Assembly (NCBI GenBank): GCA_900772695.1 | Contig: CAAGRO010000230.1 | Span: 1-5,476, forward strand | DNA length: 5,476 nucleotides | Direction of reading: 5' to 3' | Source of the DNA: an uncultured Oribacterium sp. | GTDB taxonomy: Bacteria > Bacillota > Clostridia > Lachnospirales > Lachnospiraceae | Part shown: positions 1 through 4,538 of the stretch, piece after piece | Layout: every line of letters starts with the position of its first letter | How positions within the stretch are numbered: position 1 is the stretch's first letter | Position numbers and translations under genes: made by a program | Notes under the pieces: generated by a model | Database searches by the model: none | Told to the model about the DNA's origin: nothing | The model's input: only the letters and a program-made list of their open reading frames with translations

Positions 1-276
1 CATCGCCAGGCGGATGCCCTGGTTGACCGCCCCGGAGAAACCGAGGTTTGCGTCATTCAGAAGCAGCTGACGCCGCGCAGGATCCTCCGCCTGCCACGTG
101 TGGAGCCAGGTGATATCATCTCCGCCGGAAGCATTGTCGATCACGAGGACCGTAAAATCCGTCACCGTCTGGCGGGACAGCGCCTCCATGCAGTCCGGCA
201 GGAAGCGAAGACCGTTGTAGTTCGGAATCACGACTAGGGTACGGCTCGTATTATGTGTGGTTTTAGATGTCGGCAT
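1..276 (-). CDS. Family 2 glycosyltransferase, N-terminal part (runs off the left edge)
   Basis: Only the first 92 codons are present, reading leftward from the ATG at 276-274 and still open at base 1. The N-terminus reads as a GT-A fold: a first strand with VVIPNYNG (residues 15-22), a nucleotide-binding VIDNAS (45-50), and NLGFSGAVNQGI (77-88). That last stretch resembles the N-x-GF-x-G-x-N-x-G signature of rhamnosyltransferase-like GT2 enzymes. Such enzymes transfer a sugar from a nucleotide donor to a growing surface polysaccharide at the cytoplasmic face of the membrane. The start is supported by a GAGGT Shine-Dalgarno (289-285) eight bases upstream. The first 12 residues are polar and lack similarity to the fold, which is common in this group. 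Donor and acceptor cannot be told because the DxD region and C-terminal half lie outside the window. It follows the L,D-transpeptidase gene on the same strand but behind a strong terminator. Confidence 0.9.
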   Translation of the reverse strand, partial: MPTSKTTHNTSRTLVVIPNYNGLRFLPDCMEALSRQTVTDFTVLVIDNASGGDDITWLHTWQAEDPARRQLLLNDANLGFSGAVNQGIRLAM

Positions 277-311
277 AGACAGATACCTCGATTCAGATGA
301 TGGACAGGATA

Positions 312-344
312 AGAAAATGCCCGTTTCAGAAACGGGCATTTTCT
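312..344 (-). terminator. Rho-independent terminator after the L,D-transpeptidase gene
   Basis: A perfect 15-bp inverted repeat (arms 312-326 and 330-344) encloses a 3-base loop. It has a GC core GCCCGTTT/AAACGGGC and flanking A and T runs, so on the minus strand the stem ends in ATTTTCTTATCC. It begins 23 bases past the transpeptidase stop codon. The A-rich left flank means it could also act on plus-strand transcripts, but no plus-strand gene leads into it. It ends only about 35 bases before the glycosyltransferase start at 276, leaving little room for a separate promoter. I see no convincing one there. Confidence 0.9.
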
Positions 345-367
345 GGCTGTTTAATTGAAAATGATTT

Positions 368-2014
368 TTACTGTGGTTCGCCCTGGCCGGCTGCGGCAGC
401 GGATTCTGCTTCCTTCACGGCCTGCTCTTCAGCGGCGCGTGCAGCGGCATCCTGCTGTGCGGTTACGACCGGATCGGTCGGATCGTAGGTCTGGTCTCTC
501 GGGATCGGCTGCTCGATGGCATCCTTCTCGATCGGGCCCTTATCCCACATGTCGTTGTAGATGATGACTGGTGTGCCGTTTCCACAGTTGTTGTAGATCC
601 ATGCACAGTCAACCGCCTTCAGACGGATACATCCACCGGAAACTGCGTCATCCATGTAGTTATAGTTGATGGCGTCGAGCGTGTTGTGATCCGGTGAGCT
701 GTAGAGCAGCGAGTGGAGCAGGTACGGGCCGTTAAAGCGGCTCAGGAACTGGCAGTAGCAGCCCTTATGCATGAAGTGCCATCTGTACTTCGCGTAGATC
801 TTGAAGGAGCCGAGCGGTGTATCGGTACCGACGGTAACCATCAGGGTCTTGTACGGGATGGTGAAGTTACCCTCCGAATCCTTCGTCATGACATAGGCGG
901 TTCTGGTCGCCTTATTGATGCGGATCGCGTAGCTGGACTGTGCGCCCATGACGCCGGACAGATCCTTCAGTGCGACACCCTTCTCGTCGAAGTAGATGTT
1001 GTAGCCATCGACGGCATGCCAGCCGGTGACGGCGACACCATCGACGAAGTAATACTGGTTCGAATCCTCATCGAAGCCCCAGCCGGTATAGGCACGGCCA
1101 TCACCGGTGATGTAGCGTGCACCCTCCGAGGTGATGATAACACCCTCGTTGTTTGCATTGTCCAGCGGCTTGGTGGTCTCATATGGGAACTGAACGTCCT
1201 TGCGCCAGTACGCGAGCTTGATTGCACAGATGTAGCGGTTCGGATCACCGATAACGCCGACGGCCTGGCCTTCACGTGCCCAGTCGGTGACAGTACCGTC
1301 GTTCAGGACGGCTCTGTAGTACAGGGTGCCATACTTATGAGAGTTACCCTTTACACGAAGCTGCATCGCAGATACGATGCCCTGGTTTGGTGTGTTTTCC
1401 TTCGATGCGGCCCATGGACCCCAGCCGGCGGTGGCATTATAGGTTCTGTAGTACCAGCGTGCGATGCCGGCGTGCTCCAGGTAGAAGCTGGTGAAGCCGT
1501 TCGGTGCATAGGCGAAGGACTCGTTCTGTACGGTGGTCGCCCAGTCGATACGGTTTCCGTTCGCATCCTTGATGAAGTAGGTGCCGAGCGGAATCAGGTT
1601 GAGTACCGGATCGGCCTGCATATCACCCGTGCTGTCGACCGTCATGTATGGGCGGATCGTCTCTACGACCGGATTGATCTTCGGCAGAATCTTGTTACCG
1701 GTGCTGGCGGTCATGCCGCTGGTTGTGGTTGCAGCTGCAGCATCCGTTGTGGTCTGTGCAGCACCCGGCAGAACGGTGCCTGGTGCGGTGGTGTCGGCAG
1801 GAACGACGGTGTTTACCGGTGCCTGCGCAGCGGCCGGAGCGGTCGTCGCAGCGGTGTTCTGATTTGAGAAATCGACGGTGGCGGTGGTGCCTGCGTCATG
1901 GATCTCGAACTGCGGGGCCAGGTTATCACCCGGTGTGGCAGCGAGGGTGGTCAGCGGCTGCGCCATCATCATAGCGGCAGCGGCCACGATCGCAAGTGTA
2001 CGCTTCATACTCAT
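368..2014 (-). CDS. Secreted L,D-transpeptidase (YkuD domain) with wall-binding repeats
   Basis: A 548-residue exported enzyme expected to form or remodel 3-3 peptidoglycan cross-links, or attach proteins to peptidoglycan, through a cysteine acyl-enzyme. Order of parts: a signal peptide (residues 1-25, MSMKR then a hydrophobic Ala/Met core, probable cleavage at TLA-A); a low-complexity Thr/Ala/Pro linker (about 41-105); two repeats resembling clostridial ChW modules (about 178-222 and 228-270, with YYR and GW/W positions); choline/glucan-binding-type repeats (about 297-350, with AYTGWGF, YYFVDG and TGWHAVDGYNIYF); a YkuD domain (about 362-487) with His434 in LLHS and the catalytic SGGCIRL (459-465, nucleophile Cys462); and an Ala/Glu-rich tail (about 516-548). 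The start at 2014 is chosen over Met3 because GGAGG (2028-2024) lies nine bases upstream. Five other cysteines besides Cys462 (263, 419, 421, 470, 477) are unusual for an exported protein. The gene is monocistronic, closed by the terminator at 312-344. The activity assignment is firm; the wall ligand is inferred from the repeat type. Confidence 0.94.
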   Translation of the reverse strand: MSMKRTLAIVAAAAMMMAQPLTTLAATPGDNLAPQFEIHDAGTTATVDFSNQNTAATTAPAAAQAPVNTVVPADTTAPGTVLPGAAQTTTDAAAATTTSGMTASTGNKILPKINPVVETIRPYMTVDSTGDMQADPVLNLIPLGTYFIKDANGNRIDWATTVQNESFAYAPNGFTSFYLEHAGIARWYYRTYNATAGWGPWAASKENTPNQGIVSAMQLRVKGNSHKYGTLYYRAVLNDGTVTDWAREGQAVGVIGDPNRYICAIKLAYWRKDVQFPYETTKPLDNANNEGVIITSEGARYITGDGRAYTGWGFDEDSNQYYFVDGVAVTGWHAVDGYNIYFDEKGVALKDLSGVMGAQSSYAIRINKATRTAYVMTKDSEGNFTIPYKTLMVTVGTDTPLGSFKIYAKYRWHFMHKGCYCQFLSRFNGPYLLHSLLYSSPDHNTLDAINYNYMDDAVSGGCIRLKAVDCAWIYNNCGNGTPVIIYNDMWDKGPIEKDAIEQPIPRDQTYDPTDPVVTAQQDAAARAAEEQAVKEAESAAAAGQGEPQ

Positions 2015-2023
2015 AAATTAAAT

Positions 2024-2028
2024 CCTCC
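2024..2028 (-). promoter_or_regulatory. Ribosome binding site of the L,D-transpeptidase gene
   Basis: GGAGG on the minus strand, nine bases before the ATG at 2014-2012 and fifteen before the in-frame ATG at 2008-2006. The spacing favours the first ATG, giving the N-terminus MSMKR. Confidence 0.8.
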
Positions 2029-2057
2029 GAGATTTAAAATGTTTTTTTTCTGCCTAA

Positions 2058-2086
2058 AAGATAACACAAAAGCCGGGTGCTTTCCA
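2058..2086 (-). promoter_or_regulatory. Candidate promoter for the L,D-transpeptidase gene (proximal)
   Basis: On the minus strand, TGGAAA (2086-2081) is followed after 17 bases by TATCTT (2063-2058). TG occupies the extended -10 position (2066-2065). Each hexamer matches the sigma-70/sigma-A consensus at 4 of 6 positions, helped by the extended -10. Transcription would start near 2050, giving a short leader of about 36 bases that excludes the GC-rich hairpin at 2069-2096. It competes with the distal TATAAT candidate at 2113-2118. Confidence 0.4.
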
Positions 2087-2096
2087 CCCCGGGTTT
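2069..2096. other. GC-rich hairpin in the divergent control region
   Basis: CCGGGTG (2073-2079) pairs with CACCC-C-GG (2085-2092, one bulged C). A G/G mismatch and three outer A-T pairs (2069-2071 with 2094-2096) extend the stem, and the loop is CTTTC. On the minus strand the stem is followed by CTTTTGTGTTATCTTTT, a broken T-rich tract, so it looks like an imperfect intrinsic terminator facing the transpeptidase gene. It would sit in the leader of transcripts from the distal minus promoter. On the plus strand its right arm enters the -35 box at 2094-2099. Confidence 0.55.
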
Positions 2097-2122
2097 ACAT
2101 TTTAAATGCAATATTATAGAAT
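2094..2122 (+). promoter_or_regulatory. Sigma-70/sigma-A type promoter of the polysaccharide operon
   Basis: TTTACA (2094-2099) and TAGAAT (2117-2122) each match the consensus at 5 of 6 positions and are separated by exactly 17 bases of AT-rich spacer. Transcription would start near 2129, giving a leader of about 80 bases before the aminotransferase ATG at 2211. This is the best promoter in the window and lies at the only place where a plus-strand transcript for the operon could begin. Confidence 0.7.
2113..2118 (-). promoter_or_regulatory. Candidate distal -10 element on the minus strand
   Basis: A perfect TATAAT on the minus strand, overlapping the plus-strand -10 box (2117-2122) by two bases. 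The hexamer 17 bases upstream is TTCTGA, only 3 of 6 matches, and there is no extended -10 TG, so the promoter is doubtful. If used, it would transcribe through the hairpin at 2069-2096 before reaching the transpeptidase gene. Confidence 0.35.
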
Positions 2123-2167
2123 CGTAACGAGTTCGTCAGAATGTCGAAATTTCGTAGGAAATTCGTA
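2121..2167. repeat. Cluster of TTCGT-type repeats, possible operator
   Basis: The stretch just past the predicted plus-strand start repeats one theme: ATCGTAA (2121-2127), TTCGTC (2132-2137), TTCGTA (2151-2156) and TTCGTA (2162-2167). The last two are spaced 11 bases apart, about one helical turn. It includes a perfect 10-bp palindrome CGAAATTTCG (2145-2154) and a small inverted repeat ACGA-GT-TCGT (2127-2136). This is the kind of layout a dimeric regulator could bind, but no known operator is recognised. Confidence 0.35.
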
Positions 2168-2184
2168 ATTTTTACATCGGCGAA

Positions 2185-2203
2185 GCCGCATCTGCGGCAG
2201 GAG
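2185..2203 (+). promoter_or_regulatory. Hairpin abutting the ribosome binding site of the aminotransferase gene
   Basis: GCCGC (2185-2189) pairs with GCGGC (2194-2198) around an ATCT loop. The very next bases are the Shine-Dalgarno AGGAG (2199-2203), seven bases before the ATG at 2211. The stem does not cover the Shine-Dalgarno but would sit against the initiating ribosome, so it could tune translation of the first operon gene. Confidence 0.5.
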
Positions 2204-2210
2204 AAAAATC

Positions 2211-3317
2211 ATGAGTGATTCAAACATCATCAACGTCACGCGCGCCAGTCTGCCGCCGCTTTCCGAGTACGAGGAGCTGCTGCAGCATATCTGGGACACG
2301 GCGTGGCTTACCAATATGGGCGAGTACCACGAGGCGCTTCGGGCGAAGCTTCAGGACTATCTGAAGGTCGGCTCGGTGCAGCTCTTCGTGAACGGGCACA
2401 GTGCGCTGGAGTTTCTGCTGCAGGCGATGGACCTCCACGGCGAGGTCATCACGACACCGTTTTCCTTCGCCTCCACAACCCATGCGATCGTGCGGAACGG
2501 CCTCACGCCGGTCTTCTGTGATATCAACCTGCGGGACTACACGATCGATGTCGATCAGCTCGAGTCCCTGATTACCGAGCGCACCAGCGCCATCGTGCCG
2601 GTGCATGTCTATGGAAACATCTGTGATGTTCAGCGTATCCAGGAGATCGCGGATCGTCATCATCTGAAGGTCATCTACGATGCCGCCCACACCTTCGGCG
2701 AGGAGCTCGACGGGCAGGGTGTCGGCACCTTCGGGGATGCCTCGATGTTTTCCTTCCATGCGACGAAGGTCTTTAATTCCATCGAGGGTGGTGCCGTCAC
2801 GACCGGAAAGCCGGATCCGGCACTGATGGAGAAGCTGTATGAGCTGAAAAACTTCGGTATCCTCGGACAGGAGAAGGTCGCGTCCGTCGGTGGAAACGGA
2901 AAGATGAACGAGTTTGCGGCGGCGATGGGCCTCTGCAATCTGCGCCATGTGGACGAGTACATCGCGAAGCGGAAGCGCGTGTTCGAGCGCTACCGCGCGC
3001 ATCTCGCGGATGTGCCGGGCATCGGTTTCCCGGAGATTCCGGCGAACGTAAAGTCGAACTATGCCTATATGCCGGTACGCTTCCATAACTATAAGTACAC
3101 ACGGGACGAGATCTTCGATCGTCTGAAGGCGGAAAACATCCGCGCCCGGAAGTACTTCTATCCCTGCATCAATGCCTACAGCTGTTACCAGGACCGCTAC
3201 GATGCGAAGGACACACCACATGCACTGCTGGTGAGCCAGGAGATCCTGACCCTCCCGATGTATCCAGACCTCGCACTCGAGGATGTGGACCGGATCTGCA
3301 GCATCATCCTCGGATAG
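2211..3317 (+). CDS. DegT/DnrJ/EryC1/StrS-family sugar aminotransferase
   Basis: A 368-residue, full-length, PLP-dependent enzyme that should convert a keto-sugar nucleotide to an amino-sugar nucleotide, usually with glutamate as amino donor, in the cytoplasm. Visible family marks: NGHSALEFLL (residues 61-70, phosphate-binding turn), TTPFSFASTTHAI (81-93), IYDAAHTFG (155-163) with Asp157 expected to hold the PLP pyridine nitrogen, and SFHATKVFNSIEGGA (181-195) with Lys186 as the Schiff-base lysine. The HATK-VFN-x-x-EGG form resembles VioA-type enzymes that act on dTDP-4-keto-6-deoxy sugars. Substrate and carbon position are not certain, so no symbol is given. The start has AGGAG at a spacing of seven. 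The N-terminal PPLSEYEELLQHIWDTAWLTNMG is the usual opening of the family. It is the first gene of the plus-strand operon, and the sugar dehydratase and nucleotidyltransferase it needs lie outside the window. Confidence 0.93.
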   Translation: MSDSNIINVTRASLPPLSEYEELLQHIWDTAWLTNMGEYHEALRAKLQDYLKVGSVQLFVNGHSALEFLLQAMDLHGEVITTPFSFASTTHAIVRNGLTPVFCDINLRDYTIDVDQLESLITERTSAIVPVHVYGNICDVQRIQEIADRHHLKVIYDAAHTFGEELDGQGVGTFGDASMFSFHATKVFNSIEGGAVTTGKPDPALMEKLYELKNFGILGQEKVASVGGNGKMNEFAAAMGLCNLRHVDEYIAKRKRVFERYRAHLADVPGIGFPEIPANVKSNYAYMPVRFHNYKYTRDEIFDRLKAENIRARKYFYPCINAYSCYQDRYDAKDTPHALLVSQEILTLPMYPDLALEDVDRICSIILG

Positions 3318-3420
3318 AGAATCACAGCCGCTGCATGACGCTGTGGCCGGACCCGCTGCCGCATGCAGGGCGCATAAAACAGATGCCGCGGAAAAGCTTC
3401 GCGGTGAGAAAGGCAATCGT
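3318..3420 (+). other. Structured gap between the aminotransferase and ATP-grasp genes
   Basis: This 103-base gap is GC-rich and contains nested inverted repeats. CACAGC (3323-3328) pairs with GCTGTG (3340-3345). CTGCATG (3331-3337) pairs with CATGCAG (3362-3368), which is mutually exclusive with the first. CCGCG-G-AA (3386-3393) pairs with TTCGCGG (3398-3404, one bulged G) and ends five bases before the ATP-grasp Shine-Dalgarno. No T run follows, so none reads as a terminator. I see no promoter. The downstream frame is open back through the whole gap. Confidence 0.4.
3409..3413 (+). promoter_or_regulatory. Ribosome binding site that fixes the ATP-grasp start
   Basis: AAAGG, seven bases before the ATG at 3421. 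It supports this start over the in-frame ATG at 3283. The upstream ATG has its only GAGG-like sequence directly against it with no spacing, and it would overlap the aminotransferase gene. Confidence 0.6.
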
Positions 3421-4443
3421 ATGAATACAACACAACGTACCGCGCTCGTCACGGCAATCGGCTCCTTCAGTGCCGATGCGGTGATCCGGACACTGCGTCA
3501 GGAGGGCTGGCGCATCATCGGCACGGATATATATGAAGCAGACTGGGTGGCGGCCTCCCTCATGGTGGACGCCTTTTATCAGGCACCGTATGCGAGTGAG
3601 GAAGAGAAGTATATCGACTTCATCCGGGACATCTGCACCCGGGAGCAGGTCATCCGTATCCTGCCACTCATCGATGTCGAGGTCGATGCACTGAATCGGC
3701 ATCGTGCGGAGATCGAGACCGGGGACTGCAGGATCTGCATGTCGCCGGAAAAGAGCATCCGTATCCTGCGGGATAAATTCGAGATGAAGACGCTCGTGGA
3801 CGGGGTGCTCGACGAGAGCCCGGAGGAAATCCGGCAGGCGGTTCGCACGATTCCGACCGAGCGTGCATCAGAGATCGATTTCGAGACGGTCAGCTATCCG
3901 ATCATCCTGAAGCCGGTCGATGGCCGCAGCTCCAGCGGGCTCTACCGCATCTACCAGGAGGACCAGCTCGGCTTCGCGTTTTCGAGCATCATGGACCCGA
4001 CGAAGCTCGAGGATAGCAGCCTCGAGCACTATCTCGTGCAGCCGATGATCAAGGGGCACGTCATCACCGTGGATGTGATTCGTGATTCCGCAGGTCACTG
4101 CACCGCCGTTCCGCGTGAGGAGCTGCTGCGTACACCGAACGGCGCAGGTCTTTCGGTACGCGTGTTTGAGGATCCGGTACTGGAGGCAGCCTGCCGCGCG
4201 ATTGCAGCGCGGGCGGAGATTCTCGGCTGTGTGAACTTCGAGTTCATTCGGGGCGAGGGCTCCGGTATCTACTATTTCATCGAGTGTAATCCGCGCTTCG
4301 CGGGCGGTGTCGCCTTCACAGAGCTCGCGGAGGTTCCGGCGGTGCACATGCATCTCGCGATTTTCGACGGTGGTGAAATCAGTGGAGAAGAGAAGCCGGT
4401 GACGGGCTTCATGACCAGAAAATACCAGGAATTCAGGATGTGA
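3421..4443 (+). CDS. ATP-grasp ligase of the carbamoyl-phosphate-synthase-like type
   Basis: A 340-residue cytoplasmic enzyme of the ATP-grasp superfamily, which activates a carboxylate as acyl-phosphate and joins it to an amine or other nucleophile. An N-terminal Rossmann-like pre-ATP-grasp part opens with ALVTAIGSFSADAVIRTL (residues 8-25). ATP-binding marks are YPIILKPVDGRSSSG (159-173, with Lys164 and a Gly/Ser-rich loop), YLVQPMIKG (204-212), and the metal-binding strand FIECNPRFAGG (286-296), with Glu288, Asn290 and Arg292. The position often filled by Glu in the G-x-E strand after the hinge reads Val214 (GHVITVDV), though the alignment is uncertain. The start is set by AAAGG at 3409-3413 and by the Rossmann motif beginning eight residues in. 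Between a sugar aminotransferase and a glycosyltransferase, its likely job is to acylate or aminoacylate an amino sugar. That substrate is inference. Alternatives are an amino-acid or peptide ligase for another surface decoration. Confidence 0.88.
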   Translation: MNTTQRTALVTAIGSFSADAVIRTLRQEGWRIIGTDIYEADWVAASLMVDAFYQAPYASEEEKYIDFIRDICTREQVIRILPLIDVEVDALNRHRAEIETGDCRICMSPEKSIRILRDKFEMKTLVDGVLDESPEEIRQAVRTIPTERASEIDFETVSYPIILKPVDGRSSSGLYRIYQEDQLGFAFSSIMDPTKLEDSSLEHYLVQPMIKGHVITVDVIRDSAGHCTAVPREELLRTPNGAGLSVRVFEDPVLEAACRAIAARAEILGCVNFEFIRGEGSGIYYFIECNPRFAGGVAFTELAEVPAVHMHLAIFDGGEISGEEKPVTGFMTRKYQEFRM

Positions 4444-4538
4444 GATCAGCGTGCCACCTGGTGGCATGTTCGTCTATCCACATCCCGGCGCCCACAGTCA
4501 GGGCGTGGCTTGCCAGTGATGGCAGAAATTTTTAACGT
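4444..4538 (+). other. Structured gap between the ATP-grasp and glycosyltransferase genes
   Basis: This 95-base gap holds three successive short hairpins. A near-perfect palindrome TGCCACC-T-GGTGGCA (4452-4466) extends by C-G and G-T pairs to 4450/4468. CGCCC (4489-4493) pairs with GGGCG (4501-4505). TGCCA (4511-4515) pairs with TGGCA (4520-4524). The last is followed by GAAATTTTTAA, so it could act as a weak terminator or attenuator just before the next ATG. No Shine-Dalgarno is visible near the ATG at 4539. Confidence 0.5.

Noticed and set aside
713..1867. Long plus-strand open frame (384 codons) opposite the L,D-transpeptidase gene
   Set aside because: It is antisense to a gene with clear signal peptide, repeats and YkuD motifs. 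Its translation shows no recognisable domain, and GC-biased third positions readily leave such frames open.
3283..3420. 46-codon N-terminal extension of the ATP-grasp gene starting at ATG 3283
   Set aside because: It would overlap the aminotransferase gene by 35 bases, has no correctly spaced Shine-Dalgarno, and its sequence is low-complexity and unlike the family. ATG 3421 has AAAGG at a spacing of seven and begins next to the Rossmann motif.
2220..3452. Minus-strand open frame of 410 codons opposite the aminotransferase gene
   Set aside because: It mirrors the codons of a well-supported PLP enzyme, has no family motifs and would run against the operon.
4452..4466. TGCCACCTGGTGGCA palindrome as an intrinsic terminator after the ATP-grasp gene
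   Set aside because: The loop is minimal and no T run follows (TGTTCGTC), so it lacks the features needed for rho-independent termination. It is kept only as part of the structured gap.
4510..4538. TTGCCA plus TAACGT as an internal promoter for a leaderless glycosyltransferase transcript
   Set aside because: The -35 is good (5 of 6) but the -10 matches only 3 of 6 and transcription would begin inside the coding sequence, so it does not explain the missing Shine-Dalgarno.
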